Source: Oceaniglobus roseus (GTDB lineage: Bacteria > Pseudomonadota > Alphaproteobacteria > Rhodobacterales > Rhodobacteraceae). From it: a stretch of DNA of 64,000 bases. The stretch lies in NCBI RefSeq assembly GCF_002869745.1, contig NZ_PNOS01000007.1:53696-117695 (forward strand), given 5' to 3'. Positions within the stretch are counted from its first letter, which is position 1, and each line of letters starts with the position of its first letter. A program made the position numbers and the translations under genes. Below, in pieces: positions 35,520 to 43,685 of this stretch. The notes beneath the pieces were generated by a model. The model had not been told where the DNA came from and ran no database searches. It saw nothing but the letters and a program-made list of their open reading frames with translations.

Positions 35520-38500
35520 CTACTCCAACTCGATCAGCAGATCCTTCGCGTCGATCTGGTTGCCCGGGCTGACGTGCACCGCCTTCACCTTGGCCTTCCT
35601 GTCGGCGTGGATCCCCGTCTCCATCTTCATCGCCTCGATGGTCAGCAGCAGGTCGCCCTCCTTCACCGTCTTGCCGACCTGGGCCGCGACGCTCGCCACG
35701 ACGCCGGGCATCGGCGCGCCGATGTGCGAGGGGTTGCCCGCCTCGGCCTTGGGGCGCTTCGCCGCGGTGCCGGTGACCTTGCGGTTCGGCACGCGGATCA
35801 GGCGGGGCTGGCCGTTCAGCTCGAAGAAGACCTTCGCCTCGCCCTCGTCGTTGGTCTCGCCGATGGCCTGGCAGCGGATCTCCAGGGTCTTGCCGGGGTC
35901 GATCTCGGCCGTGATCTGCTCACCGGGCTCCATGCCGTAGAAGAAGGTGTGGGTGGGCAGGGTGCGCACCGGGCCGTAGTCGAGGTTGCGGCGGCGGTAG
36001 TCGAGGAACACCTTGGGATACATCAGGTAGCCGTTCAGATCCTCGTCGTCGACCTCGACATCCTCGCCGATGCTGTCGGCGACCTCCTTGCGCGCGGCCT
36101 CGATATCCACGGGTTTCAGGTGCTTGCCGGGGCGGTCGGTGTTCGGCTTCTCGTCCTTCAGGATCTTCTTCAGGATGCCCCCGGGCCAGCCGCCCGGGGG
36201 CTGGCCGAGGTTGCCGCGCATCATGTCGATGACCGAGTCGGGGAAGCTGACCTCGACCTTCGGATCCTCGACCTGCGCGCGGGTCAGCCCCTGGGAGACC
36301 ATCATCAGCGCCATGTCGCCCACCACCTTGGAGGACGGCGTGACCTTCACGATGTCGCCGAACATCTGGTTCACGTCGGCATAGGTCTGGGCGACCTCGT
36401 GCCACCGCTCCTCCAGCCCCAGGGACCGCGCCTGGGCCTTGAGGTTGGTGAACTGGCCGCCGGGCATCTCGTGCAGATAGACCTCGGAGGCCGGGGCCTG
36501 CTGGCCGGTCTCGAACGCGGCGTAGTGGGCGCGCACCGCTTCCCAGTAGTTCGAGATCTCGCGCACGGCCGAGATGTCGATGCCCGTCTCGCGCTCGGTA
36601 TGGGCCAGCGCCTCGACGATGGTGCCGAAGGTGGCTTGACTGGTGTTGCCCGAGAGCGAATCCATCGCGCAGTCCACCGCGTCCACCCCCGCATCGGCGG
36701 CGGCGAGGATGGTGGCGCAGGCGATGCCGGCGGTGTCGTGGGTGTGGAAGTGGATCGGCAGGCCGACCTCCTCCTTCAGCGCCTTGATCAGGATCGTGGC
36801 CGAGGCGGGCTTCAGCAGCCCCGCCATGTCCTTCAGTCCGAGGATATGCGCACCGGCCGCCTTCAGGTCCTTGCCCATGGCGACGTAGTATTTCAGGTCG
36901 TACTTCGCGCGGTCGGGGTTCAGCAGGTCGCCGGTGTAGCAGATCGTCCCCTCGCAGACCTTGTTCGCGGCGATCACCGCGTCCATGGCCACGCGCATGT
37001 TCTCGACCCAGTTGAGCGAGTCGAAGACGCGGAACACGTCGACACCGGACAGCGCGGCGCGGGCGATGAAGCTTTGCACGACGTTGTCGGGGTAATTGGT
37101 ATAGCCGACGCCGTTGGAGGCGCGCAGCAGCATCTGCGTCATCAGGTTCGGCATGGCCTTGCGGATGTCGCGCAGCCGCTGCCAGGGACATTCCTGGAGG
37201 AAGCGGTAGGCGACGTCGAAGGTCGCGCCGCCCCAGCATTCCACCGAGAAGAGCTGCGGCAGGTTCGCGGCATAGGCGGGCGCCACCGCGATCATGTCGA
37301 TCGAGCGCATCCGCGTCGCCAGCAGCGACTGGTGCGCGTCGCGCATGGTGGTGTCGGTGATCAGCAGCTGCTTCTGCTCGGCCATCCAGTCGGCCACGGC
37401 CTCTGGGCCGAACTCCTCGAGGATCTGGCGGGTGCCGGGGGTCGGGTTGTCGGTCCTGAGTTTCGGCGGCTTCGCGGTCTTGACCTCGGCGGGGGGCTTC
37501 GGGCGGCCCTCCGTCTCGGGGTGGCCGTTGATGGTGATGTCGGCGATGTAGGTCAGGATCTTCGTCGCCCGGTCGCGCCGCTTCTTGAAATCGAAGAGTT
37601 CCGGCGTCTGGTCGATGAACTTGGTGTGGTACTCGTAGTTCAGGAAGGTCGGGTGCTTCAGCAGGTTCTCGACGAAGGCGATGTTCGTCGACACGCCGCG
37701 GATGCGGAACTCGCGCAGGGCACGGTCCATGCGGGCGATGGCGGCCTCGGGGGTCGGGGCCCAGGCGGTGACCTTCTCCAGCAGCGAGTCGTAGTAGCGG
37801 GTGATGACGGCGCCGGAATAGGCGGTGCCGCCGTCCAGCCGGATGCCCATGCCCGTCGCGCCGCGGTAGGCGGTGATGCGGCCGTAGTCGGGGATGAAGT
37901 TGTTGGTCGGATCCTCGGTGGTGATCCGGCACTGGATCGCGTGGCCGCGAAGCTGCACGTCGTATTGCGAGGCGGTGCCGGTCGCCTCGACCAGCGACTT
38001 GCCCTCGGCGATCAGGATCTGGGCGCGGACAATGTCGATGCCCGTCACCTCCTCGGTCACGGTGTGCTCGACCTGGACGCGGGGATTCACCTCGATGAAG
38101 TAGAAGGCGCCGGTCTCCATATCCATCAGGAACTCGATGGTGCCCGCGCATTCGTAGCCGACATGCTCGGCGATCTTCTTGCCGAGATTGCACAGCTTCT
38201 CGCGCTGCGCGTCCGAGAGGTAGGGGGCGGGCGCGCGCTCGACCACCTTCTGGTTGCGCCGCTGGACCGAGCAGTCGCGCTCCCACAGGTGGTAGATCGC
38301 GCCGTACCGGTCGCCGAGGATCTGTACCTCGACGTGGCGGGCGCGCAGGATCATCTTCTCGAGATAGCCCTCGCCGTTGCCGAAGGCGGCCTCCGCCTCG
38401 CGGCGGCCCTCGCGCACCTTCTCCTCCAGCTCCTTCGCGCTGTTGATCGGCCGCATCCCCCGTCCGCCGCCGCCCCAGGAGGCCTTCAGCATCAGGGGAT

Positions 38501-38966
38501 AACCGATCTCCTCGGCCTGCTCCGCGATCTTCTTCATGTCGTCGCCCAGCACCTCGGTCGCGGGGATCACGGGCACCCCGGCCTCGATCGCGACGCGGCG
38601 CGCGCTGGCCTTGTCGCCGAGCTGGCGCATGGTCTCGGCCTTGGGGCCGATGAAGACGATGCCGTTCCGGGTGCAGGCATCGACGAACTCGGGGTTCTCG
38701 GACAGCAGGCCATAGCCGGGGTGGATCGCGTCGGCGCCGGACATCTTGGCGACGCGGATCATCTCGTCGATGGAGAGGTAGGCGGCGACAGGCCCCAGGC
38801 CCTCGCCGATGCGATAGGCCTCGTCGGCCTTGAAGCGGTGCAGGCAGAGCTTGTCCTCTTCGGCGAAGACGGCGACCGTCTTCTTCCCCAGCTCGTTGGC
38901 CGCCCGCATGACACGGATGGCGATTTCGCCGCGGTTGGCGATGAGGATCTTCTTGAACTCGGCCAT
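35520..38966 (-). CDS. pyc: Pyruvate carboxylase
   Basis: A 1148-residue single-chain enzyme, the usual length. It carries the biotin carboxylase domain (KKILIANRGEIAIRV at the start, ATP-grasp KASWGGGGRGMR, EVNPRVQVEHTVTE). The carboxyltransferase barrel follows from about residue 530 (LLITDTTMRDAHQSLLATR, with catalytic Lys region LGLKDMAGLLKP and FHTHDTAG). The biotinyl domain lies at the C-terminus (IEAMKMETGI, biotin Lys). It makes oxaloacetate from pyruvate, bicarbonate and ATP. The long open frames on the other strand are shadows. Confidence 0.96.
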   Translation of the reverse strand: MAEFKKILIANRGEIAIRVMRAANELGKKTVAVFAEEDKLCLHRFKADEAYRIGEGLGPVAAYLSIDEMIRVAKMSGADAIHPGYGLLSENPEFVDACTRNGIVFIGPKAETMRQLGDKASARRVAIEAGVPVIPATEVLGDDMKKIAEQAEEIGYPLMLKASWGGGGRGMRPINSAKELEEKVREGRREAEAAFGNGEGYLEKMILRARHVEVQILGDRYGAIYHLWERDCSVQRRNQKVVERAPAPYLSDAQREKLCNLGKKIAEHVGYECAGTIEFLMDMETGAFYFIEVNPRVQVEHTVTEEVTGIDIVRAQILIAEGKSLVEATGTASQYDVQLRGHAIQCRITTEDPTNNFIPDYGRITAYRGATGMGIRLDGGTAYSGAVITRYYDSLLEKVTAWAPTPEAAIARMDRALREFRIRGVSTNIAFVENLLKHPTFLNYEYHTKFIDQTPELFDFKKRRDRATKILTYIADITINGHPETEGRPKPPAEVKTAKPPKLRTDNPTPGTRQILEEFGPEAVADWMAEQKQLLITDTTMRDAHQSLLATRMRSIDMIAVAPAYAANLPQLFSVECWGGATFDVAYRFLQECPWQRLRDIRKAMPNLMTQMLLRASNGVGYTNYPDNVVQSFIARAALSGVDVFRVFDSLNWVENMRVAMDAVIAANKVCEGTICYTGDLLNPDRAKYDLKYYVAMGKDLKAAGAHILGLKDMAGLLKPASATILIKALKEEVGLPIHFHTHDTAGIACATILAAADAGVDAVDCAMDSLSGNTSQATFGTIVEALAHTERETGIDISAVREISNYWEAVRAHYAAFETGQQAPASEVYLHEMPGGQFTNLKAQARSLGLEERWHEVAQTYADVNQMFGDIVKVTPSSKVVGDMALMMVSQGLTRAQVEDPKVEVSFPDSVIDMMRGNLGQPPGGWPGGILKKILKDEKPNTDRPGKHLKPVDIEAARKEVADSIGEDVEVDDEDLNGYLMYPKVFLDYRRRNLDYGPVRTLPTHTFFYGMEPGEQITAEIDPGKTLEIRCQAIGETNDEGEAKVFFELNGQPRLIRVPNRKVTGTAAKRPKAEAGNPSHIGAPMPGVVASVAAQVGKTVKEGDLLLTIEAMKMETGIHADRKAKVKAVHVSPGNQIDAKDLLIELE

Positions 38967-39109
38967 GTGTGCTTACCCTTGGTGTGCAGGTGCAGCATAA
39001 CCCGGCGTTTCCACGGGGGAAGGGAAATCTGGCGCGACTTTCGGCTTGGTCGGCCCGGAACGCCGTGGCCGGGGACCGGAGCCGCGTCGAAGCGGGCGCC
39101 GGCCTGGTG

Positions 39110-39820
39110 TCAGTGCCCGCGGCCCAGAAGGCTCGACAGGTTGCGCAGGCTCTGGGGTGCGGTCGCCGTCGCGCCGTTGGCGTGCAATCCGTCGGCAATC
39201 AGCGTGCGGGTCGCCTGGCCAGGATCGCGGCGGGGTTCGGCGAGGCTGCGGATATCCTCGAGCGCGCGGTCGACGGCGCGGCAGAGGCCCGACAGCACCT
39301 TGAGGTCGACGGCGCGGAAGCCGTGTTCCGCATCCTCCGCGATCCGGTCGAGATGGGTCGAGACGTTGGACAGGTGGAACTGCGACTGGGTCGAGAAGTA
39401 GAGGATGTCGTCGAACACCCGGCGCGAGCCGTCGGGACGATCCTCCATCCGGGCGACGACCGCGGTGCCGATGATGCGCTGCATGCCCGACGGCGTGACC
39501 ACGGGAAGCAGCGTGGTGTTCCAGTCGCTGGTGCGCCCGAGGATCGTCAGACGCTCGCGATAGCTGAGGGGCGCCCCGCTGTCGCTGCAGGCGCTGTAGC
39601 GCTGTTCGACCAGCGCCACCTCCTCCGGCGGCAGAAGGTCGGCGACGGTCCGGCCGTGGATCGCATCGTGGGCCAGCCCGGTGAGGTTCTGATAGGTGCG
39701 ATTGACCGTGAGCAGACGGAAATCACCGCCCGGCGGACGTTCCGCGGCGAACATCGGCACCTGGAACATGTTGAGCAGGCCGTGCAGTTCTTCGACGTCT
39801 TCGTTCACGAACATGGGCAT
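39110..39820 (-). CDS. PAS-domain protein
   Basis: A 236-residue protein with an N-terminal PAS domain (residues about 12-115: FQVPMFAAERPPGGDFRLLTVNRTYQNLTGLAHDAIHGRTVADLLPPE) and a helical C-terminal half with no catalytic motif. It resembles the sensory input part of a histidine kinase without the kinase. The signal and output are unknown. Position 3 Met is an alternative start. Confidence 0.75.
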   Translation of the reverse strand: MPMFVNEDVEELHGLLNMFQVPMFAAERPPGGDFRLLTVNRTYQNLTGLAHDAIHGRTVADLLPPEEVALVEQRYSACSDSGAPLSYRERLTILGRTSDWNTTLLPVVTPSGMQRIIGTAVVARMEDRPDGSRRVFDDILYFSTQSQFHLSNVSTHLDRIAEDAEHGFRAVDLKVLSGLCRAVDRALEDIRSLAEPRRDPGQATRTLIADGLHANGATATAPQSLRNLSSLLGRGH

Positions 39821-39874
39821 TTTCCGGCAGTGTCGGCTGTTCCGGATGATGGCCCGGAAGTTGTTAAGGAACGC

Positions 39875-41029
39875 TTATCGGTCGAGGGGCGACGGCAACG
39901 TCGCCGATCGCGGATCCTTGACGAGGTCGCGCCAGCCGAGCTGCCCCATGTCCGCGAGGAGCCCCGCGCGCAGGACGTGCACCACGTGGGCGGCCCCGCG
40001 GGCGCCGAACGCGCCGAGGCCCCAGTGCGGCGCGCGACCGAGCATCACGAAATCCGCCCCCCGCACCAGCAGGCGCAGGATATCGGTGCCCGAGCGCACG
40101 GCGCCGTCGGCGATCAGTGGATAGTCGGGGCCGACCGCGTCGCGGATTGCGGGCAGCACGTCGGCCGGGGCGGGGGCGGCATCGAACTGGCGGCCGCCGT
40201 GGTTCGAGACCCAGACCGCGTCCGCCACTTGCGCGATGCGGCCCGCGTCCTCGGGCGACAGCACGCCCTTCACCACCACCGGGCCGTCCCACTCGGCCTT
40301 CACGGCGTCGAGATAGGCCCAGTCGGGGGCGGTGCGCAGCTGGTAGCCGATGTGCTCGGTCCCGCTGCGCGAGGTCTTCGTGTCGCCGTACTTCTCCAGG
40401 AACTTGAGCGAGGGCATCCCCTGCCGCGCCATCCCGACGGCCCATTCCGGGCAGAGCGCGACCTGCGCCAGGATCCGCGGCGTCAGCTTCATCGGATTGG
40501 TGACGCCCGCGCGCTGCAGTCTTTCGCGGCGGCTCGCCACCGGCACGTCGGCGGTCAGGATCAGCGTGTGGAAGCCCGCGTCCTTCGCCCGCTTCAGCAT
40601 GTCGGTGCGGATCTCGGGCTGGCGCGGGGCGTAGAGCTGGAACCAGCCCTGGTCTCCGACGTAGGGCGCCAGGTCCTCGGGCGTCTGGGCGGCGACGGTC
40701 GAGAGGCCGTAGGGGATGCCCTCCTGCACGGCGAGGCGCGCGAGGATGCCCTCGGCGTCGGGCCAGACGAGGCCCGACATGCCCACGGGCGCGAAGCCGA
40801 AGGGCAGGGGATAGGTCCGCCCCATCAGCGGCACCGACAGGTCCGGCTTCGGAGCGCCGTGCAAGGCGCGTGGCGTCAGCACGATACGGTCCAGCGCGGC
40901 GGCGCTGCGCGGCGCGGCGGTGTCCGATCCGGTGCCGCTGTCGAGGTATTCCCAGACGAAGGTCGGCAGCCGGCGGCGGGCACGGCGGCGCAGGTCGTCG
41001 AGGGCGGGATGGGTCTGGTCGAGGTCCAT
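39875..41029 (-). CDS. FMN-dependent alpha-hydroxy-acid dehydrogenase (LldD-like)
   Basis: A 384-residue enzyme of the L-lactate/glycolate oxidase family. It shows FVWEYLDSGTGSD, LPFGFAPVGMSGLVWPDAE (FMN binding), the Lys in GPVVVKGVLSPEDA, the catalytic His in SNHGGRQFDAAP, and GAVRSGTDILRLL. It oxidises an L-2-hydroxy acid, with electrons to the membrane or oxygen; the substrate is not readable. ATG 41029 (MDLDQTHPAL) is preferred over ATG 41080. The next minus-strand gene upstream is the HTH-less LuxR-like gene (87 bp). Confidence 0.85.
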   Translation of the reverse strand: MDLDQTHPALDDLRRRARRRLPTFVWEYLDSGTGSDTAAPRSAAALDRIVLTPRALHGAPKPDLSVPLMGRTYPLPFGFAPVGMSGLVWPDAEGILARLAVQEGIPYGLSTVAAQTPEDLAPYVGDQGWFQLYAPRQPEIRTDMLKRAKDAGFHTLILTADVPVASRRERLQRAGVTNPMKLTPRILAQVALCPEWAVGMARQGMPSLKFLEKYGDTKTSRSGTEHIGYQLRTAPDWAYLDAVKAEWDGPVVVKGVLSPEDAGRIAQVADAVWVSNHGGRQFDAAPAPADVLPAIRDAVGPDYPLIADGAVRSGTDILRLLVRGADFVMLGRAPHWGLGAFGARGAAHVVHVLRAGLLADMGQLGWRDLVKDPRSATLPSPLDR

Positions 41030-41116
41030 GGAAAGTCGGTCCGGATCGGGGGAGGGGGCGAACCCCAGGGTTGCACGCATGCGCCGACCGCGCGTCCGGT
41101 CGGCTCCGGTGCCGGG

Positions 41117-41611
41117 CTATTCGGTATCGCGATGCGTGTGCTGGATCGACAGGTCGTGCAGCATCTTGCCGAAACCCGGATCGCTCTCGGGGCCCTGGAG
41201 CGTCAGCAGGTGCAGGCGCTGGAAGTCGGCGAAGACCGCCTCGCGCTCCTCGTCCGAGAAGGGGGCGTCGCCACGGGAGAAGGCGCCGATGCTTTTCGAG
41301 CCGCGCTCGCTCGTCGCGACCACGCACCAGTGATGCAGCCCGTATTCCGCGGCCTTCTCGAAAACCTTGTGGCTGTCCATCGCCACGAGATCGGCCCAGG
41401 GCGCGATGCCGTCATGGGAGAACCCCCAGCGCACCGCGGGGTCCTTCATCACGAGGCCCGAGGCGGAATAATAGGTCATCCAGGCATCGTCGTAGGTCTG
41501 GAAAAGGTACTTGGGCGTCGCGAAATCGACGTGGAACGCCGCCGCGAATCCCTGTGGCGCCATGGTCTTGAGGTTCGTCAGCAACAGACGAAGTTCGTCG
41601 ATAAGACTCAT
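41117..41611 (-). CDS. LuxR-like autoinducer-binding domain protein without DNA-binding domain
   Basis: A 164-residue protein that is only the acyl-homoserine-lactone-binding half of a LuxR protein. The ligand pocket signature is present: YDDAWMTYYSASGLVMKDPAVRWGFSHDGIAPWADL (Trp, Tyr, Asp-Pro, Trp). A residual GAFSRGDAPFSDEEREAVFADFQRLHLL end follows, where full-length proteins have the domain linker. No HTH follows, and the stop is at 41117. ATG 41611 gives the family N-terminus (MSLIDELRLLL). It could act like TrlR-type dominant-negative antagonists or as a ligand sink; that is inference from family knowledge. Confidence 0.75.
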   Translation of the reverse strand: MSLIDELRLLLTNLKTMAPQGFAAAFHVDFATPKYLFQTYDDAWMTYYSASGLVMKDPAVRWGFSHDGIAPWADLVAMDSHKVFEKAAEYGLHHWCVVATSERGSKSIGAFSRGDAPFSDEEREAVFADFQRLHLLTLQGPESDPGFGKMLHDLSIQHTHRDTE

Positions 41612-41714
41612 AAAGAGCCACACCTCCCCCGGTACTTGACGGAACCCGATATTCCTTCGTGTCCCGGGGAGTTTAGCACCCTCGGACCCCGCTGACCACA
41701 TCGCGGAAGGCCCT

Positions 41715-41757
41715 GAACCGGCCTCCGCCCGAAATAGTTCGGGCCGGAGGCCGGTTC
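41715..41757. terminator. Strong hairpin downstream of the luxI-linked small ORF
   Basis: GAACCGGCCTCCG-CCCGAA / loop atag / TTCGGGCCGGAGGCCGGTTC: a stem of about 19 bp with one bulge. It is 7 bp beyond the stop of the 40-codon minus-strand ORF and about 100 bp before the LuxR-like gene. It lacks a clear U-tract but is the strongest hairpin in the region and suggests a transcript end. Confidence 0.65.
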
Positions 41758-41764
41758 CAGGAGA

Positions 41765-41887
41765 TCAGCGCAACTTCACCGGGGCGATCTCGCGGACCGG
41801 CCGGTTCAGATTCGCGACAGGTACGAGCAGGACCATGAAGTCCGGTTCGAAATATCGCGCGGTCGTGTGCTCAATGACGTCTTGCAT
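41765..41887 (-). CDS. Small ORF, 40 residues, downstream of luxI
   Basis: Starts MQDVIEHTTARYFEPDF and continues MVLLVPVANLNRPVREIAPVKLR. The sequence shows no transmembrane or signal character. An AAGGGA lies about 10 bp before the ATG, the ORF follows luxI by 89 bp in the same direction, and it ends 7 bp before a strong hairpin. Transcription with luxI is therefore plausible. I do not recognise the peptide; it could be a regulator or a spurious ORF. Confidence 0.45.
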   Translation of the reverse strand: MQDVIEHTTARYFEPDFMVLLVPVANLNRPVREIAPVKLR

Positions 41888-41976
41888 CGCTTCGGTGTCC
41901 CTTGCTCCCCGCAAGCTAGATCCTCGAAGGCGTTAATAGTGTGACTGCATTCGGGTTGCTTCCGTACAATAAAGTG

Positions 41977-42657
41977 TCAAATGTTTGCTTTGCGGGGCAC
42001 GAATCCCTCGTTGGCAGGCAGCATCTGCGGCTTGTCCGAAGCGACGGCGGCGTGGCGGGCGGGCATGCGCAGAATCGCATAGGACCGTCCATCCATGTCG
42101 TTCTGGTATTTTTCGCCCAGTTGATCCACGCCATATCCCAGCTTCCGCAGCGAACGACGGAACCCGGGGACGGTCAATGTCACCAGTTCCCTGGTTCCCT
42201 GGGCGATGGCCAGGCTGACAAGTCCGGCGACGACCAGGCTGAGCGCTTGCTGCCGCTCGCTCGTGGACGTGAGTTTATCCGAAAGGACAAGCCGCGTACA
42301 CTCCGATGCATGGGCAAAGCTGCGGTCGCGGGGCAGGAGATCCTCGGGGATGCCGGGGATGCGCCCCTCGGCGGCGTCCTGCAACATGCAGCCGTGGATT
42401 CCCCAACGGTCGGCGAAGCGCATGATTCGCGCACCCCCGACCACCTCGCCGTCGCGCAGCGCCAGAGAATATTCGGCGGTCGGATTGTCGTATTGATCCA
42501 TCTCGACCGCGTCGTTGTGGGGAATCTGCCAGTTCAACGTGTCGACGAAGAACCGCTTCCGCAGGCCGAGGAACTGGTAGAAGGCCGAGCCATGCTCGTG
42601 AAGATCGGGAAAGCCGAACGTTACTCCGACGATTTTGCTTGTCATTGTCAGTACCAT
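41977..42657 (-). CDS. Acyl-homoserine-lactone synthase (LuxI family)
   Basis: A 226-residue LuxI homologue. Conserved positions are visible: the N-terminal LRKRFFVDTLNWQIPHNDAVEMDQYDNP (Arg, Phe, Trp, Asp, Asp), GGARIMR (Arg), SECTRLVL (Glu, Arg) and the C-terminal half LVTLTVPGFRRSLRKLGYGV. It makes an N-acyl-homoserine lactone from S-adenosylmethionine and an acyl carrier; the chain length cannot be predicted here. ATG 42657 is used; ATG 42645 is an alternative, and neither has a strong ribosome binding site. It lies 92 bp downstream of luxR with inverted repeats between. Confidence 0.9.
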   Translation of the reverse strand: MVLTMTSKIVGVTFGFPDLHEHGSAFYQFLGLRKRFFVDTLNWQIPHNDAVEMDQYDNPTAEYSLALRDGEVVGGARIMRFADRWGIHGCMLQDAAEGRIPGIPEDLLPRDRSFAHASECTRLVLSDKLTSTSERQQALSLVVAGLVSLAIAQGTRELVTLTVPGFRRSLRKLGYGVDQLGEKYQNDMDGRSYAILRMPARHAAVASDKPQMLPANEGFVPRKANI

Positions 42658-42679
42658 TTTTTGCAGGACACAGATAGAA

Positions 42680-42700
42680 AACTCGCGGGATTGGCGAGTT
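42680..42700. promoter_or_regulatory. Candidate lux box upstream of luxI
   Basis: AACTCGC-gggattg-GCGAGTT, perfect 7-bp arms over 21 bp, 23 bp upstream of the luxI start codon. The size and position fit a LuxR-family binding site. The sequence has no close match to the Vibrio lux box, so the assignment is by context. Confidence 0.5.
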
Positions 42701-42703
42701 GGC

Positions 42704-42722
42704 GTTCACGCTAAGGGTGAAC
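42704..42722. promoter_or_regulatory. Second inverted repeat between luxR and luxI
   Basis: GTTCAC-gctaagg-GTGAAC, 6-bp arms with a 7-bp spacer, directly next to the candidate lux box and with the same spacing. It may be a second operator or part of an RNA hairpin. Confidence 0.4.
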
Positions 42723-42726
42723 ATAT

Positions 42727-42740
42727 GACACTTACGTGTC
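42727..42740. promoter_or_regulatory. Third inverted repeat after luxR
   Basis: GACAC-ttac-GTGTC, 5-bp arms with a 4-bp loop, 10 bp past the luxR stop. The loop size favours an RNA hairpin, perhaps a weak luxR terminator. Confidence 0.35.
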
Positions 42741-42749
42741 CGATTTCTA

Positions 42750-43367
42750 TCAAATCCAGCCGTACTGTTTCGCAATGCTGACGGCCTGCATCGTCGTGCG
42801 CGCATTCATCTTCACGCGCGCGTTTGAGATCCGCAGTTTTACGGCGCTTTCGCTGATTCCGAGGCGATGTGCCACTTCCTTGAGCATGAGGCCCGCCGAC
42901 AACAGGTGCAGCGCCTCGATCTCGGCGTTGGTGAGGACCCGGGTGGGCTGAAGCGCACCGTGCATGTTCGCGACGGCTTCCGCCAGCAGGGCCAGCTCGG
43001 AATCGGTGAAGTCGCGATCTGCCCTCGCGAACGAACCGAAGGAGCGCAGCCCGACCTCCTGTTCGTCCATGATGCTGACGGCGGCGCCGAATCGCAGATC
43101 GTACTCGGAGGCGGCGGCCAGCACGCCACGTTCGTCCTCGACATCGATCTCGCTCCACCGGGTCGTGCCGGTATTGTCGTATATCCAGCGGATGACCGGA
43201 TCGAACAGCATGAGTCCCTGCCGGGTATACCGGTCGACCCAGGCGCGGGGCAGGGTGTTGCGCTCGAATTCGGGAAACGCGAATCCGACCCGCAAGGCAA
43301 GGTGGTAGCCCGCATCGGCGAGCCTGCCAAAGCCGCTGTTTTCCAGAAGACGTTCCATCTCATCCAT
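42750..43367 (-). CDS. LuxR-family quorum-sensing transcriptional regulator
   Basis: A 205-residue LuxR protein. Its autoinducer domain (residues 1-140) shows the ligand-pocket pattern PRAWVDRYTRQGLMLFDPVIRW. The C-terminal GerE HTH reads LTNAEIEALHLLSAGLMLKEVAHRLGISESAVKLRISNARVKMN. It precedes luxI on the same strand, so it is the likely cognate receptor. The HTH differs from most by a short C-terminus ending IAKQYGWI. Confidence 0.9.
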   Translation of the reverse strand: MDEMERLLENSGFGRLADAGYHLALRVGFAFPEFERNTLPRAWVDRYTRQGLMLFDPVIRWIYDNTGTTRWSEIDVEDERGVLAAASEYDLRFGAAVSIMDEQEVGLRSFGSFARADRDFTDSELALLAEAVANMHGALQPTRVLTNAEIEALHLLSAGLMLKEVAHRLGISESAVKLRISNARVKMNARTTMQAVSIAKQYGWI

Positions 43368-43509
43368 GATCTTGGAGAGATCCTTTTCCTGCCTCGGGCC
43401 GCCTTATTACCTGCGGTTGTGGGCGAGCCATGCGATACACTTGAACCAAAATTAGAACCGGTGGAGATATGAAACGGCGAGTTGGTATGAACAAGTAGTT
43501 AACGAAAAA

Positions 43510-43544
43510 CGCCGCGTAACACCAAAAGTCTTGGTTAAGCGGCG
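43510..43544. repeat. Interrupted stem-loop upstream of luxR
   Basis: Outer stem CGCCGC/GCGGCG (43510-43515, 43539-43544), inner stem ACCAA-aagtc-TTGGT (43521-43535), with a small internal loop. On the minus strand it would lie in the luxR leader or be an upstream terminator or small RNA. Its role is unknown. Confidence 0.45.
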
Positions 43545-43630
43545 CTGCAACACAGCAAAGTACTTGCCGCGACACGATATTGTTTCGCCGCGGGAACGGC
43601 AAGCCGCCAGACTCACCTTTGCGGAGAGTG

Positions 43631-43645
43631 GAACGGAAGGCGAAC
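43631..43645. promoter_or_regulatory. LexA box (GAAC-N7-GAAC) of uvrD
   Basis: GAAC at 43631-43634, seven bases GGAAGGC, GAAC at 43642-43645, 40 bp before the uvrD start. Exact spacing match to the alphaproteobacterial SOS box. Confidence 0.7.
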
Positions 43646-43685
43646 GGCGCTTTCCCTCGGGCGGCGCCGGGTCTATATATGCTCC

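Larger units (their letters stand above)
43368..43685. other. 318-bp divergent intergenic region luxR/uvrD
   Basis: It holds a stem-loop at 43510-43544, the uvrD LexA box at 43631-43645, and a TATATA element about 7 bp before the uvrD start. Besides these the region is moderately AT-rich in its luxR-proximal half and has no ORF I can support. Confidence 0.6.

Noticed and set aside
35466..39401. 1311-residue open frame on the plus strand opposite pyc
   Set aside because: It is a GC-rich shadow of pyruvate carboxylase: low-complexity Arg/Gly/His/Leu composition and no domain motifs. The minus-strand gene has every pyc domain.
42750..43367. LuxR protein as a NarL-type response regulator
   Set aside because: No receiver-domain aspartate pocket is present; the N-terminal half has the autoinducer-binding Trp/Tyr/Asp-Pro pattern.
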